From the NCBI RefSeq assembly GCF_040807025.1, contig NC_090942.1:39200911-39264910 (forward strand): a stretch of DNA of 64,000 nucleotides. The letters are read 5' to 3'. Within the stretch, counting starts at the first letter, position 1; every line of letters starts with the position of its first letter. The DNA is from Struthio camelus (taxonomy: Eukaryota > Chordata > Aves > Struthioniformes > Struthionidae). Made by a program: the position numbers and the translations under genes. Positions 37,771 through 51,738 of this stretch are shown here, piece by piece. The notes under the pieces were generated by a model. It was given only the letters and a program-made list of their open reading frames with translations. It made no database searches and was not told where the DNA came from.

Positions 37771-40343
37771 CTGTCTCCCTCTTTAATATTTCGGATTAGC
37801 CGTACAGTGTGTAGGGAAAGGGTTCATAATGAGATTTTCTTCTGTGGAATTTTTCAAGGGTTCCACCTAGACATGGCATTTTTATTTTTATTTTCACAGA
37901 AAGACTCTCCCTTCCCCAGGCCCCACAAAAGTTACTCTGATGGAGAAATGGGACAACTTGGGAGGTCTGTGTGAAGAACTACATTTTGCTGGATACACTC
38001 TGCTGTTAGCAAATTGCTCCAAAGGGAGGACTAGCCAACTAACTCAGTCAACCTACTAAAATGGATTCCCTGTTTTATAGAGATAGATCCTCTCAGTTCA
38101 CCCATCTGTTAGACTGTGAAAAATGAGAAGACAGAGCACATGCTACATGGGGGAGAATAAACAAAGGCTAATGGGTAAGGCTTTGTTGGTGTCAACGAAT
38201 GTTGGTACTTCATTGTGTGCTCTTTGCTGTGCATCAGTTCTCATACTTTCCCTCTGTCTCTTCACCAATTCTGATTGTGTAAACATAAACCAGTTTAACC
38301 AAAAATTTCCACATGGAGCAAACAAAGAATTCCTTGCAGATTATTGCAGAGATAGTCAAAGGGAAAAAATGTATATGCAAACTCCGCAAAGAATTTTCAG
38401 GAGACCCTCATCGATGTTTGAATTCAACCTGAGCTCTGTGAAATATGAATATACCTCTCTTTACTGCTACCTGTACATGTCAGAAACTGTCTAAGCATTT
38501 GGAAAACTGGTCCTAAGTTACAGTCTTTGACTGGATACTCCCTTCAGCCAGCTTTGGCAGCTTATGAAAGAATACTGGCTTTTGGAACAGCTAGTTCATC
38601 ATATGCAAACCATACTACAGAATTGTATCATATCTGTTGCTGTCTTCTATAACAGATCTCTGATTCTACCTCTCATAGTTCAGGAGTACTCTCAGTTGAC
38701 TAATTTTGCTCTTGTTAGGCTTCTGTCAACAATAGTGTTGCATCAGTGAATTTTCAGAGTCTTGGATAGCTTTTGAAAGCTGGTAGTAGAGTAGAAAGGC
38801 TTTCAGATGGGAGATTCAGCCAAGGAAAATGACAAGATAGGAACTGTTTATTGTATGTCTTTTTGGCAAATTGTATGCAACAGTGAACAATGCAGGGAAG
38901 ACCAATAAGATGCTTCTGCTTGCTGTCTCAATACTGTAATTGAAGGACACGCACTCATCTGTAAAGGGAGCAAGATATTACTTAATGCAGTAAACAGCAA
39001 AATAACCTCATTACCATAAGATTCAGACAAAAAACTTAAGCATAAATAACTATGTATATTCAGTTTTAAAAAGTAAACAAAGAACAAGAGCTGTAGAAAA
39101 GACAAACCCTCATGCTTCAGGGCGAAACTGAACTCTTTCTAATGGAAGTTGTTAGTGGCTGATCTGAATAGTTAATTGAGCACAGGTGACCTATAGTTTC
39201 CTCCTGTTAGGTTTCTTAGTTCCTCATCAGTTTTTGACATGCTTGGAGACAGGCTATCCTACTAAATAGGGCATTGTTCTAATCATCACATTCCACAATG
39301 TTCATTATGGCATGTTCATTAGTTAGTTCCTGCTATTTTTGAAGCCATGGTATGGCACTTTTGTCAGTGTTTCTGGCAACACCGATAAACAGTGGCAGCC
39401 TAGACTATCATGTTATGGTTAGTTCTTGGACAAGTCCAGCTCTCCAGGGCTGGAAAGGATATAGTAGGAATCAGTCTATGCTTCATCTCAAAAGCAAAAA
39501 GAGAAAAAAGGAAAAGCATGTAATGCCTACACTCTTTCTCACAACTATGTGGGGAACCCGTATTCTTGCATCTGTAAGTCATGGGGACGTTTTTCTTGTG
39601 TGTTGTTTTTTGTTGTTATACTTTGTTAACTGTATCACAGTATTAATTATATGAACTTTGTCAGATTGCAAATTATTGTAAAATGATACCATACATAACA
39701 AACAGATATTACACAGTACTATTTCAATTGCTCTCATTTGTTTCTTCAGTCATTCTCTGAAGACGGTAAGTTCTGGTCTTATAAACCTATGAGAAGTACT
39801 GTCTGTTCTTACATGATGTTTGTGTGCCTAGCAGTCTCCTCTCCCCATTTGGCTGCTCAAGTCAAAGATTCCCTCTATTGCATATGTGAACATCTATACC
39901 ATCTTGTTTCCTGTACCCTGGTGCCTGTTACAGGATGTTCCCATTCTGCTATTTTAGAGGTGGGTAGCTATATTATACATTATTAAGCAAAAAAGGTTGA
40001 TGCAGAACTAGCACTCCATAACAGAGTATTTGTAAAAACAAACTGTTGTATGTTTGCTCAACAATATGAGCTTTTGATCAAAAGATGAATACTAACTTAC
40101 AGTGTACTAGCTGAGCTTTGTAAGCTCATATGTGGACCAAAAAATAGGATTTGTATAAAGACATAAGGATGACTTGTAACTCGGAATTAAAATCCACATT
40201 ACAGACCTGAGGAGGCTTTCAGACCTTGCATGGAAGTACTCAGAATCAAATAAAACTAAATATCTGCCTATTTGTATCCCAAGTTCCTTGAGTGGACAAG
40301 AGAAGGCGACTAGATTCCCCTGCTACCTTCAACTTGCAGATGA
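37771..40343. other. gene desert, no gene seen
   Basis: AT-rich with no recognised feature. A 123-codon + frame at 38123-38494 has no domain and is probably chance. Confidence 0.5.
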
Positions 40344-40415
40344 GGTCAGCTAAGCCAGCATACCTTTATAATATACCTTTATACTGGTCAGCTAAGCCAG
40401 TATACCTTTTAAAAG
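40344..40415 (+). repeat. 42-bp period tandem duplication
   Basis: "ggtcagctaagccag" followed by "tatacctttt"-type sequence begins at 40344 and again at 40386. This is a two-copy local duplication with small changes. Confidence 0.7.
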
Positions 40416-40479
40416 AAGACCTAGACTTTCTTTTAGGTATGCGGGCATTGCTCTGCCCAGCATGACCTAAAGAATTTAG

Positions 40480-40720
40480 AGTTTTGGTGTGGTGTTTGGA
40501 ATTAGTTCGCAGATCCAGAAGGCCAGATCCATTGGGGACTTAGGTGCCCAAAAGTTGACTCTTACAACACCAGTCTTTTGACATCTGCTCCTCAGGACTC
40601 TGTGCTAGATGCCTAGGCTCCCTCTACAGTACATGGAGACATGGGGAAGAGCTGAGACCCAAAATAGGTGGTAAGCTGAGCTCTTGAGTGCTTAGAATTG
40701 GCCAGATCAGAAATTTGAAG
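40480..40720. repeat. possible old interspersed repeat
   Basis: The phrases "ggccagatccattgggg", "cttaggtgcccaaaa" and "gatgcctaggctccc" belong to a type common in old sauropsid repeats. Diverged, with no boundaries seen. Confidence 0.35.
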
Positions 40721-40864
40721 AATGGAGATAAATCTTGAGAACTGCCCCCCAGGGAATCTCATTCAAGGGCACAGGAACTGTTTCCGTTCACTCTGCATCT
40801 ACAGCCTGGTACTTCCTGAAGGAGATCATCAACACCCTTCATCTGTCAGGAATGCAGCATGGCT

Positions 40865-40867
<3 letters not shown>

Positions 40868-40896
<29 letters not shown>
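40868..40896. repeat. T homopolymer (29 T)
   Basis: A long T run, equal to poly-A on the minus strand. It directly abuts the repeat fragment at 40915-41075, so it could be the tail of a minus-strand retroposon. Confidence 0.9.
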
Positions 40897-40900
<4 letters not shown>

Positions 40901-40914
40901 GAGGCACCAGTGCT

Positions 40915-41075
40915 GTAGCTACCTATCTTGCTTTTGGTATAACAGTTTGAGCACGCACCTATGATACAAGAGACCAAGGTCAATGCCCAGCTCTGTTGGT
41001 GGAGATTCAACACCCAAGAGAGTTGTCTTCCAGCAGAGTGCTTTAACCACTAGATTAAAGACTACTGGAAGGAGG
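40915..41075 (-). repeat. tRNA-related old SINE-like fragment
   Basis: The fragment contains "gtttgagcacgcacct" and "ccaaggtcaatgcccagctc" and closes with "gtgctttaaccactagatta", a typical boundary phrase of old tRNA-related repeats. It lies right after a 29-base T run. Orientation is not certain. Confidence 0.5.
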
Positions 41076-44000
41076 GCTTTCCTCATTCCTGCTGTTAGGG
41101 TTGTGCTGTTGCAAAATGTAAATAAGAGTTTTGGAGAAAGTCTAAGGCCAAGCATGGCTTTGTGCTAATGGTTAAGAAGGTTCCATTCGCTGCTGTCAGT
41201 GTGGCTGCTGTATTTTAGCCAAGGACTGTTCAACCTAAAAATTAACTTAAACATATGAATGGTTCTGAGATGAAAACTCAGGATTTCTCTCTCTGCTTGT
41301 TTTAAAAAACAATGGTAGTTGACACTACGTTTTGCGAGACATCGAATTCTGTCAGTGTTTCTCATACATGCGTTAGTTCTGGTCCTGATAAACAATAGTC
41401 CTGCACATCTGGAAAAGCAGAAGTTTCAGTCTTCTCCATGGCATAGACAGAGGTGCCTTAGCTTTTCCAGCTAGCTGCAGCTCAGCAGAGCTTTTCAGGG
41501 CCTCTTCTCTGTATGGAGTTAGTCCCCCTTTAGATTAGATCCACATTCTTTTTCAAACCTAGGCTAATATTGTGGAACACTGGAGTGAGTGAGGCTCCTC
41601 AGCACACTGAATGCCTGGCTTTGTGGTAAACTACAGACTGGCTCTAGTACTGAAAATTGCCTAGATGTGAAAGCATATCACATACAGATCTTATCTGTGT
41701 GTGCATGCTTGCATTTGTGTACATATATCTACACATCTAAAATGCTAATCAACAAAATTAGACAATGGACAAAACTAGAGGATTAAGCAACAGAAGAATT
41801 GTTATCTGCTCTAATTTTCATGCATGTCAGCGGAGTGTCTTTTCTAACCACATGCGTATTTTCAAATTGTCCCAAAATACGTCCAAACAGGCTAGAAGGA
41901 AATAAGAGTGCAAGGAACCTACTGTGTCACAGTACACCCACTTTATATCCCATCAGAGTGCAAGCGTGGCATTCTCTAGGAAGCAAATTTCAAACAACTG
42001 TGCCCTTTTAGACCAAGCACAAGTAACATCATAAGGGGCTTCTACAGTTTGTTCTGTCCAGTATTACATGCTAATTACACAGAAACACTTCTATCAAAGT
42101 TCAGATTTCTTAGACTTTCGCTCTCTTTTGTTTTCATGTTTCTCTAGATATTAAATAATGCTATGCATTATTGTAATCAGATTGTTATTGTACTGCTTTT
42201 TCATGGGTGTAAATCTACACAGTGCATGGGTGTAAATCTAGAGCAAAGCTATTGATGTCATAGGTTTTAGCCCAGATTTGATCTTGTGTACACGACAGAA
42301 TTTGGACCATACATCTTATTTTTCTTTTGATGTAATCCACAGTGTAGCTGGAAACAAGAAAGCCATATCAAGCTCCAAATCATAGAAGTTAGTTCTTAAC
42401 GATATCAACTTTCTTTTACGATCTGGGTGGCCTTCACCATGTCTGGGAAAACATGAACCCAGTGGCCCTAGTAATGCATCACCTGCCTTTTTCCAGACTG
42501 CTGTAATCAATTTGTCTTTATCCACCACATTACTAAAAGACACTATTAAAATTCATATCTGTGTGTTCTCCCCAGAGGGTAAACCATCGGAGAGCTCCAG
42601 GGTTTTGGAGGTTTTGGTGGAGATGCAAAAGACTTTAATTACATTTAAAACAGGATCAAATTGCTTCTCTACAGTGATTTCAGATACATCCACCAGATTC
42701 CTACAGGGCTATTTTGCACTCTGAAAACTTGATCAATCCCCAAGCCCACAAATTACGGCTTTTGTTTACATTTTTCTAGAACCTCAAAGCAAAAGAGTGT
42801 TCCCCTTAACCAGCATTCCCAGGCTTAAATAATGATGTTTGAGTTTTTTGCATAAAGAGTTATGATGATCTCTCCTTTCGACCCTGGAAGAGTTAATTTG
42901 GGAAGCATGAGAATATATTTGGGCCTGAAGAATCTTCCTTGCATTTAAAATAAGCTTTAAGATACTTAGTATCTTTTGAGAGCTGTATCTTGGAGTTATT
43001 CTTCAGGCAAAGCTGTTGAAACAGACTAAGTTCTGCCCAAGAACCAAGTAAAAACTTTAAGTTTTGGCCCCAAGATATTCACTTCTTCAAATCTGTCGAG
43101 AGAGACAGTATTGCTTGATCTAGAGAGATTTATTTCACTGTTTTACTAAAATCCTTAGCACTATAGTGAAGGAATTAGACTCAGTTCTTCTTCTAGATGT
43201 CTCTCCTTGCAAAGCTTGACCCTAGAGGAGAGAAGAACAGCCAAAAGACTATGACTTTGGTCTAATGTTCCCCCTGCGTGTTTTTGAGGCATTTCTCTCA
43301 AAGAAACACCTCAGGAAAGTAAGCAGCATTGCAGAAATGAACAGAAACGCAAAACTGATTGGAATTAATCCCAAAATGAGAACTGTTGTGAAAAACCTAC
43401 TGGACTCTCAGAGCCGAGCTACCAGTAACTCCGCATCTCGGTGTGGCTACCCCTTTTACTACCTTCTACTTGAGCGCCATATCCCAGTGTGTTGTTCTGT
43501 GTCTGTGGAAATCCATGAGAAACTTTGATTACTTCTGGTGAGAGACAAATCTTAGATTTCAAATGCTGTAAAACTTCTTCCTAGAGGAAATGCATACATA
43601 AATGTGGTTTGGCTTCTCTAATATCCCTTTTAATAACTCTTTTTCATTACTTTTTGTAACATCATATTTCCTGCATCCAATAAATATTTCTCTTCTGTGT
43701 ATACTGTTCTATTCCTTCCAGTGTGAACAGAAATGTACTTTCTACAACTGGAGCTGCTACTCATAGACACTGATCTGTATGAACCCATTTTGCCTTGTTC
43801 ATACTGTTTCCCATACTCTCCTACTCTTACTGCTACTGTACTGATTCTACATCTATAGCACTTACTATCTAAAGTTTTAAACAATTGCTAAATTTGGAGT
43901 AACCGTATGCATTGTTCTGTGAGCAGCTAATGAAGCCTGATTTTTTCTGTTGGTGTCAGTTATCCTCTCATTCCCTTTCTCCTTTTTGCTGCAAACAATC

Positions 44001-46585
44001 CCACATTTGATTTCCCCTACCATGCAAAAAGAGGAGTTTTGCAGGAATCCTGGAACTGTGCATGCTCTGAATGGCCAGTCAGTCATTTGTATTGATTGAC
44101 TAATGGGGCTGCTGTCAAATTTAACACATTACACCTGAATTCTGCCCAATAAATCCCTCTGTTGGAGCAATCATTTAGCTCCTTCTCATTTACTTGCAGG
44201 AGCCTAGTTATTTTTGAGATCTGTTCTTTCAAATACAGTTGAAATTGATGGATTATTTCTTTAGAAGAGCAGGCTTAACGTAGTTGGTGGTGGTGTGCCA
44301 TCCATTTTGCAGAACGTACTAGGGGTTTCTTTTAAAGTTATACAACTCTGAGAAGCTTGTCCTCCCCACAGAGCAAAATAAATGACCAAATCCTGACATC
44401 AAAAGCAAGTTGCCTTTCCCAAATATCCCAGTGCTGAGCAGTCTTCACCATGCTGTCTGTGTTGAGGCACCCCAAATCCTGCAAAACTAGTGGACCCTTG
44501 CAGCTTACCCTAAATGTTAACATAACTGAGGTACCGATGCAAGAGAAATAATCTTTCTAACGACACTTATCTTCAAAACTAAGATCACTTCAGCTGATCC
44601 TCTCTGCTGATTGCAGCAGCAGCAGAATCCTGCAAAAAAAGATTGGTGGTTGCTTGTGGATCAAAACCAGGGCCAATTCAACTGTTTGGACCTAGTTTTT
44701 CTGTTTCTTCTGTTTCCCTCTTTAGTCTACCTTTTCAAATCTATGCAGCCCTATACAACAAAATAAAATACACTGTATCAATATATTCAGATGGGAATTT
44801 GCAAAGATCTGTAGTATTCTGCATTCTGTCCAGCAAAGCACATAATCTCCTGCTTAATTTTAGGCATGTGGCTAACCCCCACTGAAGAGAACAGAATTAC
44901 CCACTCGACTGGGTTTTGGCCAAAGTACTTAGCCTGTGAAGTATAGAGTTCTCTGTGAAGATAAGCCGTCTTGGTTTGAGTGAGATAGACTGCTTGGAAA
45001 TAGGAGAGTATTATATTCCTTGCAGCTCTGTTACTCCATTATTTAGCTATGCCAATTAATGTATGAATGTTGCATCTACATTTTTTGACTTTGCAAAAAG
45101 TTCATACATTTGTGAGAGTGTTCAGTCTGTCAGACTAAGAATTCCAGATAAATACATTTTGTTTTAAAGGACGTGCACACTTGAAATAATCTAAAATTCA
45201 AATGTCTGATGTTTATATATTAGGGATCTTACTCAACTCAATGAGAACATCTGTACTAGTGTTACTGGGCAAATATTACTTTATACTTTGTCAGAAAGCA
45301 AAATAAGTTTCTACTTGTTCTGCTCTAACATGTATGTAGTACCATTTTAACCTTTTGTGAATAGAAACTATTCTGTTATAAATCAGTAATGTAATTGTAT
45401 GTTAAACTGCTATTTATATTTTTGTATTTTAAACATTTGCTACCAGACTCATAGAAGTTTAAATATTTGGCTTGAAAGAAAAAGACAGAAGAAAATCAGT
45501 GAGAGTTTAGATTTTCTTTGAAATACGTATCTTTATAGACCATACATTTAGAGACTAGAGACACAAGGGGTATGTTGCATACATTCTACTGATTCTTGTT
45601 TGGAGTGACTTGCTTTTGGTCAGAAAAAGCAAGAACAGAAACTGAACCAAACTCAAGCAGCCATACATACCAAAGAAAATTCTTGCAAACACCATCTTCC
45701 TACAACAAATCATTTATCTTTTCCCCATAAGTATGGAGTATCATCTCTGAGATGGATAGGATGAACAATATTCTGCCTAGATCTATGTTAAATTTCTGGT
45801 ATCCACTTTAAACTATCAAGTAATGTAAAATTTTATTTCACAAGAGAACTGAGAATCTCTAAAGTAATAGTTGTTAGACTTGCTCAATCAAATGGAAATA
45901 GACCCTACAACTGCCATTGAACTGCTGTACATCAAAATGCTGCATTGAAAAGCTGCTTTGGATCATATTAAGGAGTTTCTAATGTGTTAAAATGTATTTG
46001 TTTCCTTCCATCAGACCTGGCAGTTGTACTTGTGGTATGAAGGTAGTCTAACTTTAAAAGTGCAAGAAAAAAATGCATGAAAAACATCATCAATAAAACT
46101 CAAATATTTCCATGAGTGGGAAAAGTAAAACTTAGTTTTGTATGCATCATGCCTTACATGCCTGTCTCAACTTGCCCTGCCAAAACACTTCCTTCTTCTG
46201 TCTCCTGTTCTTTTTTCCCCTCCATCAGTGTCCCCCACTAAGACCACTTCAGCTGTTGTTGAAGTCAAAAGCAATTTCAATATTAAAATTTTGCATGAAT
46301 TAAATGAATGTGTGGATGATAGCTTGAAAGTCTCAATATGTGGGATAAAGGCTTTTATTAATACCTCTTTGGGATGATGTGAATTTCTGCTGGTGAATAG
46401 CCTAGTCTTCCCAAGCTCATGCCAATAAAAATGGAGGATTTTGACTGAATAGGAGCTAAAAGCTTTATCTGTTTATTACTGTGCTCATATTGCTTACATC
46501 ACAGTAACAGTATCTAAGTATTTAAACATAGAAATAACAACCTTGATTTATCTGAGCAAAAGTTTATCTGCTCCCATTAGTGTGT
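41076..46585. other. gene desert, no gene seen
   Basis: AT-rich. A phrase at 44833-44885 ("cagcaaagcacataatctcc" then "taggcatgtggc") resembles an old sauropsid repeat. Block 45000-46130 is AT-rich, high-complexity and repeat-free, so it may hold conserved non-coding DNA. Confidence 0.5.
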
Positions 46586-46587
46586 GT

Positions 46588-46800
46588 AAGAACGTAACAG
46601 CATCCTTGCTGCTTCAAACCAAAGGCCCATCTAGCCAAGCAACTTGTCCACAATAGTGGCTAATAGTGGCTCATATCTACGGAAGAGTATGAGAGCAGGG
46701 CAAGCATTTAGTGGTGCTTCTTAGCTTCCAGTGACTTGCAGTGCAGGGAGTTCCTGAGCCAGAGGTGTACCGTTACTCTGCGTAGGCCTTCTTGAGAGAG
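46588..46800 (+). repeat. old SINE/LINE-end fragment
   Basis: "aagaacgtaacagcatcc" followed by "caaaccaaaggcccatctag" and "ccacaatagtggctaatag" matches the known order of a sauropsid repeat (aagaac.gccatactgggtcagaccaaaggtccatctagcccag... cagtggccaat). Diverged. It is of the same type as 31716-31800. Confidence 0.6.
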
Positions 46801-49285
46801 AACTTCATCAAAGATGCAAGTTTTTCATTACTTCCAATGTAACTAAGATGGAGACTTTATTGTAAGAATGAACTTTCTATGTATTTTCTGCCATTTTCCT
46901 AAGAAACTTGCTTTCGTGGGCCTCCCCCTCTAACTGATTAACAGTCTCATAGTTCTAGCAGAACACAGCTGTCCGAAGAGGACACACCACCAAGGAAGAA
47001 GTAATCTGTCAGATGATAAGGATCAGTGTTGTGAAGCAGTGATAGACCACTGTTCATGGACAGACGGTCGGGTACGTTTCGTGTCTTAATTCTTAATCAA
47101 GTGGAGCTTTCTCAGTGCATGGGATTTAGCTGTAAGCAATAACTAGTCCTGGCAATCATGAGCAAGCAGAGAACCGAGAACTCAGGCTGATAGAAAGCGT
47201 TGAAATCTTCTGATTAGCTCAGAAACCATTTTAATTCTTTTCTTCTGCTAGAGTGATTTTGGTGTTTGAAGTGACCCCAAGGTTCTGGACTAAGTTAAAA
47301 GCTGGGGACAGATGCCTTCTGTGGTAGAGAATGTTGCTGGTATGGAAATTATTTCAGATGCTTCCCTCTTTCTACCCGAATCACCTTGGAACAGCTTGGG
47401 TTCAGTTTTTGCCAATTGCTTTATGCAGAGATCTGGATTATAGGGTGGTATCAAGGAATTTGGGATATTCTGCTGTTTGCATTTGATGAAGAGAAATACA
47501 GAGCTAGACAGGCTTTGTGAACTGCTAGTGTTTCAACTATTTCCCTCTTGACAGGTCTTACAGATTGACAGATCAGGCAAAGACTAAGCCTTGAAAGACT
47601 CCTCAGGTGAGGAGCAGGAGATGAAGGTGGTGCTGGGCTTTATAGTTTCCTGGGTTTGGTCTGAAGGGAAGGGCCTGACTCATTTTGGAGCATACATATT
47701 TGCTATTTCAGCCTTTTAGAAACCAGTCAGGACTGCCAGGTGATCTGTAATATGAAATGCTACAGAAAAGTCCAGTAGGGTAGGTATTAAAGGTTAACTG
47801 CCTTTGCCATTGATCTGAGGAACACTATTGACAACATCAAGAGTTAATTATACATTCCATGGAGATCCTGGACAAGATGATTTTTTGTGAAAGCCTTGCT
47901 GTGAAAGATTTCTTCAAAGCCAGCCCTGGAGCTAGTCCAGGAGGGCAGTCTAATCAGGAAAGCAAACCTGAAGGAAGAAGAATTGAGAAGGATGTAACTG
48001 GTGCACCCTCTTATGCCCTTTCCACCCATATAGTTGAGTCCTTACCGAATCACTGCTGCTGTGAAGAAAAAAATAAGGAAATAATCATAAGGAAAGAAAA
48101 TAACTGCTTTTCATTTGGGAAGCTCTGGAGTTTTTAGTGACATTTGCTTTTGAAAGCAGAGGAGTGAGTGGTGCTGTAAGGATAGACTACAAAGTTTGGT
48201 CTAATAAGTGTGAATGGATATACAGGGCTTGATTGTTCGTTCACACCAATGAAACTCTTTCTTTGGACTGAAATCAGGCACACTAATTACACAGTATAAT
48301 TCTGTAAACGATTTGTAACTCTGGAGTGGCTGAACTGGAATATAACCTAAGGCACAATGTGTATGTGCACCCCTGGTCCCTGAGGCATGTGTTAATAGTA
48401 ACACAGCTTGTCATTGTGTGTTTTTAAATTTTTAAATCTAAATAAAATATAACAGTGCATGTAATACGTACTTTAAATGGCAGATGTGTAATAAACATCT
48501 CTATTTATGACAGACTTAGGCAATTAAACATAATGAGGTGTGGTTCTGGTACAAATTTTGCTTCAGGTTTACTTTGTACTTTTAACCACCCCAGTTAATT
48601 ACACAACTAAGATCATGCCCTGGAGAGTTTTAATTTTCTTGTGATTATATAATGGACTCTTACTAATATCATTATTCAAAAAAATAAAAAAGGGGAGAAA
48701 TATTTTCAGATAGAACTTATGTATGAAGATCTGTTTGAACATCTTTTTACTATTTTGAGTCACAGCTAAAAATATTTAAAGATATTTCTTTGCCTTAGGT
48801 AATCATACAGCTTTTTGCAGTGTTGCACTACTCTCTCTCATATATATAAATTTTGAATGACTGCCATTACCCTAGTTTTTGTAGGCCAGAAATATCTTCA
48901 TCTTCATAATATACCTTGAAGATAGGGAGTACTTCCATCTGCTTTTTCCTAACAGGACACGGACTTTTCATTCCTGCTCTACTCAGTGGGAGGTAGGCAT
49001 CTAAACACCTTCAAGGATCTGAGTGTATGCGGTTTCCCCAAGGTCACACAGGAACCCTTTGTTATGTGAAAGGAGGATTCTCTGTTTCCTGAGCTCCAAA
49101 CCGGTGCTATAAACCTTGGACCCCGCTTTGTAGTCCATATATGCACATGGGGAAGACGGACAAAAAGTAATCTAATTACCACAGAAACTGAACAGTTTGG
49201 AAACATGATGACTGTTCGCTGTGTAGGAAACAGGTGCTCACCCTATGGACTGCAGGCTTTTGTGGCAGACAGGACAATTTATCAG
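46801..49285. other. gene desert, no gene seen
   Basis: AT-rich. A composite old repeat ("aggcatctaaacacctt" then "ccaaggtcacacaggaaccc") is recognisable at 48990-49075. No exon is recognised. Confidence 0.5.
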
Positions 49286-49790
49286 GCCCGCAGCCTGTTC
49301 CCAGCAGCCTTCTTTCCTGGGTACAGCTCTGGAGTGTGTAAGGAATGGGCTGTGTGTCAGATGAATTGTTCTGGCAGCAACAGCAGCAGCTCCCACCCGG
49401 CCCCAGCCTTTCCTGATGGCTGCTTGGCTGCTCTCCCATCACATGATGGTTACATGTCTGAGATGTGACAGGCAAATGACCCCTGGGCAAAATGGCGGCT
49501 GGGAGCAGCTGCCATTGCCGGAAGAGTTTGTCCAGCTTGCAGCCAGCTCTCCTCCCTGTTCCCAAGCCACCCTGGGGAAAGAAGAGAGGTTGTGAGTGAG
49601 GAGCAGGCTGAATGATTTTGCTTCTGTGGCAGCAGCTTGCTCCTGGTGGCCCTGTTCCCTGGGGCAGCCCAGAAGCAGGGAGCGACTTACCTGTGCACAT
49701 GCGCAGTGCAGTCGGCGCTTCCAGGGTGCCTCAGCATATTGCTCATGCACAGTTCTGCTCATGAAACTGGGGAGTTGCTGCAGCAAATAA
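49286..49790. promoter_or_regulatory. GC-rich promoter-like patch with YY1 and NRF1-like motifs
   Basis: A local GC-rich block sits in the desert. It carries the YY1 core aaaatggcggc (49489-49499) and an NRF1-like tgcacatgcgca (49694-49705). YY1 and NRF1 sites typically cluster at promoters. CpG density is modest. Frames of up to 174 codons here show no domain. Confidence 0.35.
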
Positions 49791-51700
49791 CCCTGTGTTG
49801 CCACTGGAGTAAGTTATGCAGCTTGCCCAGCTGGATAGGCAGGGCAATATAGTAGGCATCTCTTAATCGATGAGGAGTTTTGATTAGAGTGATTACACAT
49901 AGTAACATATGCTCTGCCACTAGAAAGAGATGGGTGTAAGATAGATATCAGACCTAGATTTTCAGCTGCTATAAACTGTCATTGCTTCACTGGCCAGCCT
50001 ATATCTTTCCACTCCATACTGGTTTCTTCTCCTTCGCCCAGGGTTCAGCTTTGTTTCGTTCAAGCCATATTACAGTGGTTTTAGGACTTGAGCAGGCAAC
50101 AAAAGATCTTAAGGATCTTAGTTTTAATGCACACTTACAAAATATCCATTAATTTGAGTGGGAATGCCGATTTTAACACCTTTTGGAATAAGTACTAAGA
50201 ATTTACTGTAATGTAAATAATTTACTACATACTTTGTGAAAGTAAGTATAGTGGAAAATTATATTTAGCCACTAATTTCTAAACTGAAACAGCAATATAC
50301 TTCTGTGGTGTAATATATTTTCCAGTCATGTGCTGAAGAGAAGCATTTTTTTCAGCTGAGCTCACTTAAAGTTCAAAAGATAAATATATCACAATGACAA
50401 ATTGCAAAATGCTATTCATACATTTAGGTAAAAATCGTTCCCTCATTTGTTTGTATTTCACATAAACTGTATTACTGTTATTTCCAAAGAAAATACGGTA
50501 CAAAATAATTCTGATTAAAAATACGAGTATCGTTAATAGACCAGAGCAGAAAATTATCTTGGCTTGGGGGAAAAATTATAGAAACTAAATATACTTTTTT
50601 GGGATGAAATTCTTTCCAGCACAAAAGGATATCCACACAGCCCTCTGAACTGCCTAATCCCTGACTCAGTACTCTACAGGGTGGGTCATGAGTGGAATAG
50701 TCAGTGCAGGAGTTTCTGCATTTGTTCTGTTGTGGGAGGTTGAGAATTTCTCTACAAGGGAAACCTACACCACTGCAAGAAGTGATGTCAATTTACAGCA
50801 TTTGCAGACTGTCTTGGAACTTGTCTACAAGAAGAAGTTAAAAGGAAGTTGGCAGCAAATTTGCCATGCGTTTGTGAATCCATACCTGAGGGGACACAGC
50901 CTGCTGTGAGTGTGAACTAGTTTATCTGATGTGGTGTGAGCTAACTCACACTTGCTGTCCACAAAAACTGTCCAGGTAGGGAAGGAAGACACAGTAGATT
51001 GAATGCTGTCAATTTACCATTTAAATGCATCCTCTGCGTGTGGAGCCACAGGAAGGAGTTGGAGCAGACCACTGGGACAGGGCTACTGATTTCATCTTGT
51101 CCTGGCAGTGGAGAGGCAATTCTCAGTTAAATCTTCATAAGCTTTATTCATACATTATGACAATGTGGGTAAAGCTTTTAGCTTATTTTAGTTAGAGCTT
51201 ATGATTTGTTGAATGAGGCATCAAATCTTGCTTGTACCCAGGATGTCTAACGTAGCCTACATGTGTACATTCTCTGTATGGTCTTTACCAGGTAATAAGC
51301 TCTTTGTGTAATGAATAAGGACTTTCAGCTGCTGCCTTAGTTTCATCTTCATATAGCTTTCAATTGACTAATACATTTTATGATTCAGATTGAAGGATCT
51401 ACATTTAGAATACAAGTAAAAAGGAGGAAATGTGACAACAATAAATCTGATCTGAAATAATTATATAGCAATAAAAGGTGAATGAATCATTTTATTGGTA
51501 GAATATATATAGTACAGTAACATGCTGGGATCAGAAGTATTGTTTACCACACACACAAGGTAAAGCACCCGAGGTCTATAATTTCACTGCTCACTATTTT
51601 TACTGCTTTTATGTTATCAGTTCAGAAATCACTTATGGAATTAATACCCTGATTTCTTTTTTCAAACAATTATATGCACCCTTCCTCCCTTCCAAAACAT
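49791..51700. other. intergenic, no gene seen
   Basis: AT-rich and repeat-poor, with a particularly AT-rich, high-complexity section at 50100-50600 that could be conserved. No exon is recognised. Confidence 0.5.
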
Positions 51701-51707
51701 ATGCACT

Positions 51708-51738
51708 AGCTTTCTCTCTCTCTTTCTCGTTCTCGCTT

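Noticed and set aside
38123-38494. 123-codon + frame
   Set aside because: No domain or codon signal, in AT-rich desert. Chance length is plausible in 64 kb.
49176-49804. Minus-strand frames of 121-174 codons
   Set aside because: Overlapping frames on both strands in a GC patch with no recognised motif. Treated as shadow frames of a regulatory patch.
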